Source: Parafannyhessea umbonata (GTDB lineage: Bacteria > Actinomycetota > Coriobacteriia > Coriobacteriales > Atopobiaceae). Taken from it: a stretch of 64,000 bases of DNA. The notes under the pieces were generated by a model. The model was given only the letters and a program-made list of their open reading frames with translations. It did no database searches and had not been told where the DNA came from. Below, piece after piece: positions 51,255 to 59,894 of the stretch; the stretch's first letter is position 1; every line of letters starts with the position of its first letter. The DNA lies in assembly GCF_900105025.1 (NCBI RefSeq), contig NZ_LT629759.1, positions 868,001 through 932,000 on the forward strand. The letters run 5' to 3'. Both the position numbers and the translations under genes were made by a program.

Positions 51255-52633
51255 TAAAGAACCTCCCCAGTCGTTGCGTCGACCCTCACTCCCGACCTCG
51301 GGTCTATGAACTCGTCCACGGCCTCGTCCTCGCGGTCGGGCTCGGTCACGAAGAGCGGGCCGGGTGCATCGATGCGAGGGCCAATCGTGAGCCCGTTGCT
51401 CGCGATGATGCGGTCGAGGTTCTGCCTTCGGTAGAGGGTCCTGGCCCGAAGCGTCTCGAACGAGTAGCCGCGCCCCCTCATGTCCGTCTCGTTGATGAGC
51501 CGGTTCGCGCACTCGGTGTAGCCGTTCGAGATGCGGCTGGGGCAGTCCCAGTAGTTGAAGATGAACTCGCGGTGGTTCTGGACGGTCCGGGCAAGGGCTC
51601 TGAACGGATTGAGGTCCCTGCCTTCGGGAATCTCCCGAACCCAGGCGTCGAACGCCGCCTCAGCCTCCTCGCGCGAGGACGGATGGTCGTCGTAGATGCC
51701 GAAGAAGTCCTCCTTGAGGTCGTACGCGGCCATCAGCGTCGAGTAGGAGGGGTCCTCCCGCAGCGCCCTGAGGGCCGATGCCTCGTAGGGGCTGAGGTCG
51801 CTCGTCCGCTTCCTGAGGGCGTAGGCGAGGCCCTTCTTCAGCTCAAGGCGGCCCTTCCTGTCGAGGGTCCCCTGGAGGCCCTTGCGGATCGTGTCCAGGG
51901 CCTCGTTGGCCCCCTTCACGACATGGAAGTGGTCGATGACCCATGTCGCGTTCGGGGTGTACTTGGCTATGCTCTTCCAGAAAGGCCGGTACATGTCGCT
52001 CGAGACCCACCGCACGCGCTCAAGGCCCTCCAACGAGGAGAAGTAGGCGTCGAGGTCTGACTGCGTCCTGCCGGGCACCATGTCGAATACCGTCCTGTGC
52101 TCGAGGTCGGTGATCACGGTCACCATGCCGACCCTCTTGAGGTTCTTCTCGTCTATGCCCAGGAACGCCGGCACCTTGAAGCGAAGCCTCGAGGCGTTCT
52201 CGCGGACGTAGTCCTCGAAGACGTTCTTCACGGTGACGTGCGAGAGCGGGTACTCCTCGGCGACCTCGCGGAAGGTGAGCCTGAGCGAGCGCTGGGCGAT
52301 GTCGGCGTATGCCGCCTCCGTCATCCGGTGGCCCTCGTCGACCCCGCCTATCTCCGGGCGCCACACGTAGCCGCACTCCGGGCACCGCATCCGCGGGAAC
52401 CCTATCTCGAGCCTCGTCGGGATGCCCAGGTGGGGCGTAGACGCCACGCCGACGGTCCTCGCGCCGTGGCTGTGCAGCGTCCCCCCGCACTCGGGGCACG
52501 TTGCGGGGACGGGGCCACGGTATCTCAGGTCGAACTGCTGGAGCCTCCTGCCGCAATCGACCTTGGTCGAGCTGCCGATGAGCTCGCAGTCCCGGACGCC
52601 GAGCAGCTCCTCGACGTATCCTGCCGCGCCCAT
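51254..52633 (-). CDS. ISL3-family transposase
   Basis: The 459-residue protein begins with a zinc-finger-like N terminus (CPECGGTLHSHGARTVGV and MRCPECGYVWRP), a helix-turn-helix (FREVAEEYPLSHVTVKNVFEDYV), and the DDE_Tnp_ISL3 core: PAFLGIDEKNLKR with the first Asp, VSSDMYRPFWKSIAKYTPNA with the second, and SNGYTECANRLINETDMRGRGYSFE with the Glu. All three look present. The ATG directly follows the hsdR stop (TAGATG), and GGGGGAAG inside hsdR is the RBS, so it is expressed with the RM operon rather than from its own promoter. Confidence 0.93.
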   Translation of the reverse strand: MGAAGYVEELLGVRDCELIGSSTKVDCGRRLQQFDLRYRGPVPATCPECGGTLHSHGARTVGVASTPHLGIPTRLEIGFPRMRCPECGYVWRPEIGGVDEGHRMTEAAYADIAQRSLRLTFREVAEEYPLSHVTVKNVFEDYVRENASRLRFKVPAFLGIDEKNLKRVGMVTVITDLEHRTVFDMVPGRTQSDLDAYFSSLEGLERVRWVSSDMYRPFWKSIAKYTPNATWVIDHFHVVKGANEALDTIRKGLQGTLDRKGRLELKKGLAYALRKRTSDLSPYEASALRALREDPSYSTLMAAYDLKEDFFGIYDDHPSSREEAEAAFDAWVREIPEGRDLNPFRALARTVQNHREFIFNYWDCPSRISNGYTECANRLINETDMRGRGYSFETLRARTLYRRQNLDRIIASNGLTIGPRIDAPGPLFVTEPDREDEAVDEFIDPRSGVRVDATTGEVL

Positions 52634-55600
52634 CTACTTCCCCCTAGAGAGGTAGGAGGCGAGCTCGGCGATGTCGTAGCGCTTCCCCTGCGAGATGAGG
52701 TCGTACACCTGGTCGGCAAGGGGCTCGATCGCCTGCGGGTCGTCGAGCGCCTGCTCGGCGAGGTCGCCCAGCTCGTTGCTCATCATCGACATGAGGGCCC
52801 TGATGACGATGTTGCGAAGGCGCCCGTCCGCGAGGACGGCCTCCTTCGTGTTGCTCGTGTTCGTGATCTGGGTGTTGGTCACGGGGTCTGCCGCCACGGC
52901 GTCGGAGACCGCGTTGACGGCGCGTGCCTTCACGAGGGGGTCGCCCTCGTCGCCCCACGTACGGTTCAGCCGTTCCACGATTCTTGCCATGGTGTCTCGC
53001 TTGGGGGCTGATCCGGAACCTCCGGCACCCACCGGCATGAGCTCGCCGCCCTCGACCCCCTCGGGGACCTTCTGGGCCGATATGCGGAAGTCCCGGAGCA
53101 CGAGGCCACGCACGTCGACGTCGTCGAGCGAGGTGCCCGCGATCCTGTGGCCGAGCAGCTTTGCGAAGCCGTAGAACACCTCGAGGTCGGGATCGCCGTA
53201 GTCGAGCGCCTGGGACAGGAACGTGTAGGCGGAGCAGTACTTGGAGAGCTTCTTCCTGAAGGTCATCAGCTCGGCGACCCGCCCCGCCGCCTCGTCCGCG
53301 CTCCTCTTGGCCCTCTCCGCCTCCTCGGCCTCGCCGGCCGCCTCCGCCCGGTTGGCGCACTCCAGCCAGGTCTCATACGAGTCCTTGGCCGAGGCGAACC
53401 TCTCCCGAAAGATCTCCGCGGGGCGCGACACGGCGGAGTAGAGCGCCGCCCTGTAGGCATCGCTCTCACCGCCCGCGGCAAGGCCCTTTGACCTATAGAG
53501 GGCCTCCTTGAACTCCTCGACGTCGCGCGTCGCATACACGTCGGCGGCGTCGAGTGCCTCCTTCAGCTCGTAGACCACGTCGGGGTCCTGAGCCATGTTC
53601 ATGCTTGCGCCCTTGTCGTAGGTCTTGAAGGCCGCGAGCACCGTCTCGGGATCGTTCACGAAGTCGACCACGAAGACCTTGTCCTTGCCAGAGCACGTCC
53701 TGTTGACGCGCGAGTAGGTCTGGACGATCTCGATTGCGTTGCCGAGGGGCTTGTCAACGTAGAGGGCCACGAGCTTCTTCTGGTCGAAGCCGGTCTGGAA
53801 CTTGTTCGCGACGATGAGGAGCCTGCGCTCCGGTCGGTCGAACGCCCTCTCGACCGCGCCCTCGCCGGCAGGGTTCATGTTGGCCTCGGTGTACTCGTAG
53901 TCGCGCTCAATGAGGGCGAACGGGTTGTCCTTGAGGTACTCGTCCTCGGGCAGGACGCACTTGTCACCCAGCACCTTCTGGGAGAAGGCGACGAGAGGTT
54001 CGCCGGGCACCTTGAAGCGCAGCTTCGGCTCGACCTTCGCCGGATCGAGGTCGGGCCGCGACTTCAGGTATGCCTCGATCGCATACTTGTAGCGCACCAC
54101 CTCGGGACGGCCGGAGGTGACGATCATGGCCTTGGCCTCGCCGTTCAGGAGCGGCGCCACGTTGTCGACGAAGTGGTCGATGATCCACTTGGCCTTCTCC
54201 ATTACGTTGGTCGGGTGGAGCGAGCGCCATTTAGCGATCTTCCTTTTTGCCCTGCGTTCGTCGACGAGCCTGTCATCGGCATCCTCGGACTCGTCCTCGA
54301 TCCTCGATAGCGTCCTCAAAGGCACGTAACCCGTAAGCGGGTCGATGATGTAGCCCTCCTCGATCGCCTGCCGCATCGGGTAGAGGTGGAAGCTGCCCAT
54401 GACCGGGTTGCCATCCTCGTCCATCTCGCCGGTCGGGGTCCCGAAGAGGGTCTTGGTCTCGGCCTTGGGGGTCGCGGTGAACGCCAGGAAGGAGACGTTC
54501 GGCGGCATGAGGTTGCTCGCCTGCATCTGGGCGAAGTAGGCGTCCATGACGGTCTCATCGTCCGACTCGTCGTCGAAGTCGAGCATCCTCTCGAACTTCA
54601 GCTTGTCAGCCGCGGCGTTGAAGGCGGTCTTTAGGGACGCGGCGGAGCTTCCTTCCTGGGAGCTGTGGGCCTCGTCGACGATGACCGCGAAGCCGGCGCC
54701 GTCGAGCTCCGGCAGCGACGCGATGTCCGGCCAGGCGTAGAGGAACGTCTGGATAGTGACGACGACGATCTCCCTCTTCTGCCGAAGGGCCTCGACGAGC
54801 TGCGAGCTCTTGGAGCCGTCGGCGACGGCGTTGCCCCGCTCGTCGCGACCGACCATGACGACCTGTCCCGTCACCTTGGAGAGCTGGGAGATGGTCTTCT
54901 TTATGTTCTGGTCGAGCGACAGCCTGTCGGTGACCACCACGACGCTCGAGAACATCTTCTCGCCGTCCGCGCGGCGGAGCCTCGCGAGGTCGTGCGCGGC
55001 CCAGGAGATGGTCTCAGTCTTGCCGGAGCCGGCCGAGTGCTCGATGAGGTAGCGGCGACCCGGCCCGTGCTCCCGTGCATCGGCCAAGACCTTTCTCTCG
55101 GCGTCGAACTGGTGGTAGCGGGGGAATATCTGCGTCGCCTGCCTGCGCCACCGACCGCTCGCGTCCTGCCTGTCCTCGACCTCCTCGAATACGAACCTGT
55201 CGAAGATGGACAGCCAGTTGTCGCGCTGTAGAATGGTGTCCCAGAGGTAGTGGGTCCTGTACTCGCCCTCCGGCGCGTCCGGATTGCCCGCGCCGCCGTC
55301 ACGTCCCAGGTTGAACGGGAGGAATCGGGGCCTCGCCGACTTGCTCGGGAAGGGGCCAAGGTTCGTGCACATCCAGACCTCGTCCTCGGAGACGGCGAAG
55401 TGGACGACCGCCCCGCGCTTGTACATGAGCAGCGGGTTCTTCCTGCCGCCGTCGGGCTCCACCGCCTTTCGCTCCTCGGCGTACTCGTCGATCGCGTCCC
55501 GGACCGTCTGCGTGAGCTCGGTCTTGACCTCGCCCGTGGCGACGGGGATGCCGTTGACGAAGAGCGCGAAGTCGAGCGACTTGCTCCCGGCGGTCTGGTA

Positions 55601-56059
55601 GTGGACCTGGTGCATGAAGCGCAGGATGTTCGCGTCGTAACGCTCCCTCGCGCCGGGGACGCGCTCGTCGTCGGGGTAGCCCGCCATGCACTCGATGGTC
55701 TGGTACCCCGCCATCTGGAAGCCCTTGCGCAGAGTGAGGACAGTGCCGTTCCTCTCGAGGCTCTTCACCAGGGCGCGTCTCAGCTGGTCGGCCCAGCGGG
55801 CGCCCTTCTCGCGGCGCATTTTGTCGAGTTTCTCGGGTGCGGTAGCCTCGAGCCAGGCCACGAAGTCGTCAAAGACCAGCGCATTGTCTGCGTCGAAGCC
55901 CGTGTCGTCGGGCGAGAGTTCCCAGCCCGAGTTGCCGAGCCCCGCGACCTTGCGCGAGATGTAGCGCTCGAAGGCGTCCTCCTGGTGAATCTTGCGTAAG
56001 CCGTTGTAATCGACGGTAATCTGGCCTTTGCTCGCGCGATGCATGTCGGACAGCGCCAT
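52634..56059 (-). CDS. hsdR: Type I restriction endonuclease subunit R
   Basis: The 1141-residue motor and nuclease subunit. The N-terminal nuclease domain has the PD-(D/E)xK motif in SLDFALFVNGIPVATGEVKT (Asp..Glu-Val-Lys). The helicase domains show Walker A EHSAGSGKTETISW near residue 346, DEAH in AVIVDEAHSSQEGS, TATPKAETK (motif III) and NKFQTGFDQKKLVALYV, ending in a helical C-terminal domain that binds the methylase. It starts 2 bases after hsdS. It cuts unmethylated DNA after translocation. Confidence 0.95.
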   Translation of the reverse strand: MALSDMHRASKGQITVDYNGLRKIHQEDAFERYISRKVAGLGNSGWELSPDDTGFDADNALVFDDFVAWLEATAPEKLDKMRREKGARWADQLRRALVKSLERNGTVLTLRKGFQMAGYQTIECMAGYPDDERVPGARERYDANILRFMHQVHYQTAGSKSLDFALFVNGIPVATGEVKTELTQTVRDAIDEYAEERKAVEPDGGRKNPLLMYKRGAVVHFAVSEDEVWMCTNLGPFPSKSARPRFLPFNLGRDGGAGNPDAPEGEYRTHYLWDTILQRDNWLSIFDRFVFEEVEDRQDASGRWRRQATQIFPRYHQFDAERKVLADAREHGPGRRYLIEHSAGSGKTETISWAAHDLARLRRADGEKMFSSVVVVTDRLSLDQNIKKTISQLSKVTGQVVMVGRDERGNAVADGSKSSQLVEALRQKREIVVVTIQTFLYAWPDIASLPELDGAGFAVIVDEAHSSQEGSSAASLKTAFNAAADKLKFERMLDFDDESDDETVMDAYFAQMQASNLMPPNVSFLAFTATPKAETKTLFGTPTGEMDEDGNPVMGSFHLYPMRQAIEEGYIIDPLTGYVPLRTLSRIEDESEDADDRLVDERRAKRKIAKWRSLHPTNVMEKAKWIIDHFVDNVAPLLNGEAKAMIVTSGRPEVVRYKYAIEAYLKSRPDLDPAKVEPKLRFKVPGEPLVAFSQKVLGDKCVLPEDEYLKDNPFALIERDYEYTEANMNPAGEGAVERAFDRPERRLLIVANKFQTGFDQKKLVALYVDKPLGNAIEIVQTYSRVNRTCSGKDKVFVVDFVNDPETVLAAFKTYDKGASMNMAQDPDVVYELKEALDAADVYATRDVEEFKEALYRSKGLAAGGESDAYRAALYSAVSRPAEIFRERFASAKDSYETWLECANRAEAAGEAEEAERAKRSADEAAGRVAELMTFRKKLSKYCSAYTFLSQALDYGDPDLEVFYGFAKLLGHRIAGTSLDDVDVRGLVLRDFRISAQKVPEGVEGGELMPVGAGGSGSAPKRDTMARIVERLNRTWGDEGDPLVKARAVNAVSDAVAADPVTNTQITNTSNTKEAVLADGRLRNIVIRALMSMMSNELGDLAEQALDDPQAIEPLADQVYDLISQGKRYDIAELASYLSRGK

Positions 56060-56061
56060 GG

Positions 56062-57321
56062 CTAAGCCTCCGTGCAGTCGATCTTGCCGGTGACGGCGTG
56101 GTGGATGATGGATTTGCGGTACTCTCCGAGCTTCTCGATGAGCTGTTCCTGTCGGGAGATCGCCTCGTCGATGGCGGCACAGCGTTCATCGAGGAACGCA
56201 ACAATTGATTCCCTATCAGCTATTGGCGGCACTATAGCTGAGAGTTTCAGGAAAACCTCTGGATATAGTCGAAGCCTGGAATCCATAATCCCAGTCGAAA
56301 ACGATTTGAAATAAGTACAGTAAAGGTTCGTTCTAAACAGATAATGAAAATAGCGGGGACAAATGGAGCCCTTGGGGCTAAAGACGCCATAAGAGGGGCT
56401 AATTACGCCATCGTGTTCCGAAACGGCCTGTGCGCCTTTCCAGGCAAGCATAATATTCATTATCAGGTCGCCGCACTTGCATTGCTGATATCCACGCAGC
56501 GATTCTGCTCGCACCAGCGTATCGCTTTCCTTGATACGTTTCTTTCGATAGTCAACGCCGTAGTATTCGGAGACAGAAAGAAGTTCATCTTCTGTCGCGT
56601 CGTCAATCAGAACCCTCCTTTGTTGAAATAGAGAGCCGATACGTAAAATTTCCCAGGTAGTCGGCACCTTGCCGAGCCACTCGACCCCGCTGTCCTTCAT
56701 TTCAGTATTCGGGTCGAGGCCCTTCGTCACAGCACGCGCGATGAGGGACTTCTTGTACTCTTTGAGCTTCTCGATGACCTCACGGCGCTTGTCGATGTCT
56801 GCATCGATGGCGGCGCAACGCTCGTCGAGGTAGGAGACGATACGGCGTTGCTCAGAAAGAGGTGGCACGGGAAACACGGTGTTTTCTACGCCTTCTTTTG
56901 TCACATGGACCATCGTTGAGCCATGGCTCTGCATTCGCTGCCATTCAGCGTTGGCGCCGAGCGCATAAAAGGCATACCGCTGGAGATAATCTCTAAACTG
57001 ATCGACCTTCCAGATGTGGTAGTGATATATAACCTTTTCTTCATTCCAAAATACGGGCCCAAAGGTTGTCGCCCACAGATAGAGGAGATCTCCCTTTTTG
57101 CAGTACTGCTTTTCCGGGAGCTCCAAATCGCTGTAATACCACTTGTCGTTGGTGTTGAAATTGCCCACTCTCAAAACCCGATAAGTTCCTTTGGCAAGAA
57201 GCTCCTGTTGCTTATAGGCACGACCGTTTGTGAGCGACATGAGATACTTAACCTTGCTTTGTTTCCAATTCTGGGGCACCTCGCCAATCCACTCAACCCC
57301 GCTGTCCTTCATCTCCCTCAT
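56062..57321 (-). CDS. hsdS: Type I restriction specificity subunit S
   Basis: The 419-residue protein has two target-recognition domains, each starting with a repeated MKDSGVEWIGEVP/MKDSGVEWLGKVP unit (residues 4-16 and 208-220) and ending in a conserved helix: PPLSEQRRIVSYLDERCAAIDADI and PPIADRESIVAFLDERCAAID. The two domains read different half-sites; their low GC relative to hsdM and hsdR suggests exchange. ATGA overlap with hsdM. The recognition sequence cannot be read from the protein. Confidence 0.95.
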   Translation of the reverse strand: MREMKDSGVEWIGEVPQNWKQSKVKYLMSLTNGRAYKQQELLAKGTYRVLRVGNFNTNDKWYYSDLELPEKQYCKKGDLLYLWATTFGPVFWNEEKVIYHYHIWKVDQFRDYLQRYAFYALGANAEWQRMQSHGSTMVHVTKEGVENTVFPVPPLSEQRRIVSYLDERCAAIDADIDKRREVIEKLKEYKKSLIARAVTKGLDPNTEMKDSGVEWLGKVPTTWEILRIGSLFQQRRVLIDDATEDELLSVSEYYGVDYRKKRIKESDTLVRAESLRGYQQCKCGDLIMNIMLAWKGAQAVSEHDGVISPSYGVFSPKGSICPRYFHYLFRTNLYCTYFKSFSTGIMDSRLRLYPEVFLKLSAIVPPIADRESIVAFLDERCAAIDEAISRQEQLIEKLGEYRKSIIHHAVTGKIDCTEA

Positions 57322-59393
57322 GCCAGGAACCCCCTCATGAGCTCGCCGAGGCCGTCCTCGAGCGCGAGGATCTCCTTCGCGATGACCTCGGGGTCGCGGG
57401 GCTTCTCATACTTGTAGAAGTACCTGTTGAACGAGATTGACGTGCCGACCACGCCCACCCCACCGTCGCCGAGCGGGTTGGAGGTGAGACCGGTCTTCTT
57501 GTCGAACCTCGGCTCGTCGATCACGGACGCGTCCACGACGGCGTCGGGTGCGTAGGGCAGCACCTCGCTCGCCATGTAGTCGTCGATGTCCATGCCGAGC
57601 GGCACGTTCTCGGAGTCCCTCAGCTCGGGGTCGAACACGGGGTTGCCCTTCGCGTCGACCGCCGGCTCCGCGGAGGGGTCTTGCCGACCGAACACCTTGA
57701 CGAGCGCCTCGACGAGCTTCGTCTTCTGCGGCTTAGGGTTCTCGAGCCTCTTGAAGAGCCCATCGACGTCCTTGAGGAGCTGAGCATAGGTGAGCGCGTC
57801 GCCCTCGTTCGCCGCCGCCCACAACCGGATGGTCGCCCGGTTTTCCCCAGTCATCTTCTCCATGGGTTTGCTGAACGAGAAGAGCTCGTCGAGCTTCTCG
57901 GGCGTAGGCTCGACGAACACGCGCAGCGGGCGCTGGGTCGTTACCTTGCGGTACATGAAGTCCTCGACGGGAACGATGACCGACTTGCCGTGGTCGTGGC
58001 CGTCGACGTAAGTGCGGACGATCCACGCTGCCTGCTCCTCGCCGATTTCGTATCGCTTGTTGCCCTGGCTCTTGCGCAGCGCCGTCCTCTCCTCGGAGGC
58101 GTCGATGAGCTGGACGTAGCCCTTACGGTTCTCGGGCTTATGGTTGTTGAGCACCCAGACATAGGTGGCGATGCCCGTGCGGAAGAAGATCTCGGTTGGG
58201 AGCTTAACGATGCAGTCGACCAGGTCCTCATGGAAGAGCCAGCGGCGGATGTTCGAGGGCCCGCTTCCCGCGTCCCCGTTGAACAGAGGAGAGCCGGAGA
58301 GCACGATGGCCGCCTTGCCGCCGCCCTCCTCGACAGGCGCCATCTTCGCGGCGACGTTCTGAAGGAACAGCATACTCCCGTCGTCGATGCTGGGAAGGCC
58401 CGCGCCGAACTTGCCGCCGAAGCCCCTCTGCGCCTCCTCGACCACGCCGTCCTGTTCCTTCCTCCACTCCTTCCCGTAAGGTGGGTTGGTGAGCTGGTAG
58501 TTGAAGGTGCGCCCATCGAACCTGTCGTCGTCGAGGGTGTCGCCGAGCATGATGCCCGCCGAGAGGTCGCTCATCTGGTCGAGCACGTCACCGGAGCCAC
58601 CGGCGATGTTGCGCAGCATAAGGGCCGCCTTGCCCATGGCCCACGTCGCGTCTTCGAGCTCCTGGCCGTAGGGGACGATCTTGGTGGGGCTGCTGAAGTG
58701 TCCCTTGTCGTGCCATTCGTCGAGCTGGTCGAGCGCGTCGCAGATGAAGCCACAGGTCCCGCAGCTGCCGTCGTAGAGCGTGCGGATGTCGCCGTTGTCG
58801 GCGTTGAGCAGCGTGTCCTCGTTTGCGAAGAGCAGCGCGGTGGCGAGGCGAGCGACGTCCTTGGGCGTCATGAAGTCCTCGGCGTCCTGCGAGATCTCCT
58901 CGCCGTAGCGCTGGATGAGGTGCTCGTAGATGTCGGTCATCATGCGGTCCGAGACCGACTCAGGTCCAAGGTCGAAGCTCGCGAAGCGCGTGCAGACCTC
59001 GTAGAGCATGCCCTTCTCGTCCAGCTTCTCGCAGGTCTGGCGCATCTCGAAGCGCTGCAAGACCTCGCGGGCGTTCGCGGAGAAGCCGTTGATGTAGGCC
59101 ATGAGGGCGTCACAGGTCTTAGTGGCACCGAGGTTGGAGAGCGTGAAGCTCGTCACGTTGTAGAAGCAGTGGCCCGAGATGGCGCAGTACTTCGGGTCGT
59201 CGTCGTCCCAAACTCCCTTGGCGGCTTGCCTGCTGACCGCACCTCTCGTCGCATCGAGCGCGCACTCGAAGCGCCTCAGCACCGCAAAGGGCAGAATGAG
59301 CTTGTTGTAGTCGGCGGGGCGGATCACGTCGCGCACGTAGTTTGCGATGCCCCATATCTCGTTCACGTAGTCGAACGCGGACTTCACGGCCAT
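57318..59393 (-). CDS. hsdM: Type I restriction-modification methyltransferase subunit M
   Basis: The 691-residue N6-adenine methylase has the N-terminal HsdM bundle (IWGIANYVRDVIRPADYNKL), an SAM-binding motif region (LYDGSCGTCGFICDALDQLD) and the catalytic NPPYGKEW. It is longer than the EcoKI type (about 530) but fits the larger HsdM class. The ATG at 59393 with GAGAGGA upstream is the start. It is the first gene of the cargo operon; a candidate promoter (TTGTAA, 17 bases, CTATTT) lies among the right subterminal repeats, so transposase and methylase control may share sites. Confidence 0.95.
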   Translation of the reverse strand: MAVKSAFDYVNEIWGIANYVRDVIRPADYNKLILPFAVLRRFECALDATRGAVSRQAAKGVWDDDDPKYCAISGHCFYNVTSFTLSNLGATKTCDALMAYINGFSANAREVLQRFEMRQTCEKLDEKGMLYEVCTRFASFDLGPESVSDRMMTDIYEHLIQRYGEEISQDAEDFMTPKDVARLATALLFANEDTLLNADNGDIRTLYDGSCGTCGFICDALDQLDEWHDKGHFSSPTKIVPYGQELEDATWAMGKAALMLRNIAGGSGDVLDQMSDLSAGIMLGDTLDDDRFDGRTFNYQLTNPPYGKEWRKEQDGVVEEAQRGFGGKFGAGLPSIDDGSMLFLQNVAAKMAPVEEGGGKAAIVLSGSPLFNGDAGSGPSNIRRWLFHEDLVDCIVKLPTEIFFRTGIATYVWVLNNHKPENRKGYVQLIDASEERTALRKSQGNKRYEIGEEQAAWIVRTYVDGHDHGKSVIVPVEDFMYRKVTTQRPLRVFVEPTPEKLDELFSFSKPMEKMTGENRATIRLWAAANEGDALTYAQLLKDVDGLFKRLENPKPQKTKLVEALVKVFGRQDPSAEPAVDAKGNPVFDPELRDSENVPLGMDIDDYMASEVLPYAPDAVVDASVIDEPRFDKKTGLTSNPLGDGGVGVVGTSISFNRYFYKYEKPRDPEVIAKEILALEDGLGELMRGFLA

Positions 59394-59422
59394 GGTCGGT
59401 CCTCTCTGAGAGAAATAGAATT

Positions 59423-59532
59423 CCAACCATGTATTTTACAACCGAAAGCCATGATTTGAGCTGTTAGCCAACCAATAGTTTAACAACTCTGGCGAACGGT
59501 TTCGCCAACCACTGACTTAACGAATCCAACCA
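59423..59532. repeat. Right subterminal motif array (four CCAACCA sites)
   Basis: CCAACCA starts at 59423, 59468, 59505 and 59526, each followed by an AT block such as ATAGTTTAACAAC. Spacings are 45, 37 and 21 bases. All four have the same direction, the last one being part of the terminal repeat. They also surround the probable hsdM promoter. Confidence 0.85.
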
Positions 59533-59548
59533 GTAATTTTACATACCC
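59525..59548 (-). repeat. Right terminal inverted repeat of the transposon
   Basis: On the minus strand reads GGGTATGTAAAATTACTGGT then TGGA, matching 22 of 24 bases of the left end. Confidence 0.93.
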
Positions 59549-59556
59549 CATATTTG
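59549..59556. repeat. Right target-site duplication CATATTTG
   Basis: Perfect match to 50497-50504, directly outside the right terminal repeat. Confidence 0.95.
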
Positions 59557-59894
59557 TCGCGAGCATCGCCGTTGGCGTAGCTGCCATTCAGATTCAGGCC
59601 ATGTCTCTCTTTACCTCGGTAGTCAACCCAGGTGGAGTCAAATGAGAGGATGTTTCTATCATCGAACCGCATCGCAATCTTCAAAGGCTGGTCATCTTTG
59701 CCGTTGTAAAAATCTGACTTATCCAGTCGGTTCGGTACAGGATATGTGGGTCCGAGCAGGTACTCCATGGCTGCCATGATGTTGCTCTTCCCAACGTTGT
59801 TGGCACCGATGAATACGTTGATGCGAGGGTTAAGATCAACGTGAAGTTCTTTGATGCTCTTGTAGTTGATGATGTCGAGATGCTCGATCTTCAT
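59549..59894 (-). pseudogene. N-terminal part of an OLD-like ATPase gene, split by the transposon
   Basis: The ATG at 59894 overlaps the DUF4391 stop. The frame reads MKIEHLDIINYKSIKELHVD, then FIGANNVGKSNIMAAMEYLL with a Walker A loop, typical of OLD-family overcoming-lysogenization-defect ATPases. At codon 116 it runs into the transposon end and stops at 59517 after nine foreign codons. The continuation is found at 50345-50504. The eight bases 59549-59556 are the right target duplication. As it stands only about a quarter or less of the gene is present, so the product is non-functional. Confidence 0.9.

Larger units (their letters stand above)
50505..59548. mobile_element. 9,044-bp ISL3-family transposon carrying a type I restriction-modification operon
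   Basis: The ends are 24-bp inverted repeats starting GGGTATGTAAAAT (22 of 24 identical), flanked by the 8-bp duplication CATATTTG. It contains an ISL3-type transposase, hsdM, hsdS, hsdR and a HEPN-like gene, all on the minus strand, and subterminal TGGTTGG arrays at both ends. It is inserted in an OLD-like ATPase gene; taking out the element and one duplication restores the frame. All parts appear intact, so it may still be mobile. ISL3 elements carrying passenger genes are known (for example ISPpu12), but I know of none with a full type I RM system. Confidence 0.93.

Noticed and set aside
51254-52633. Domesticated transposase as part of a restriction operon
   Set aside because: The tight coupling to hsdR first suggested domestication, but terminal repeats and an exact target duplication around the whole 9 kb show a real transposon.
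59423-59532. CRISPR array
   Set aside because: The repeated part is short (about 7-20 bases) with uneven spacing of 21-45 bases, and the motif recurs at the other transposon end; no cas genes are present.
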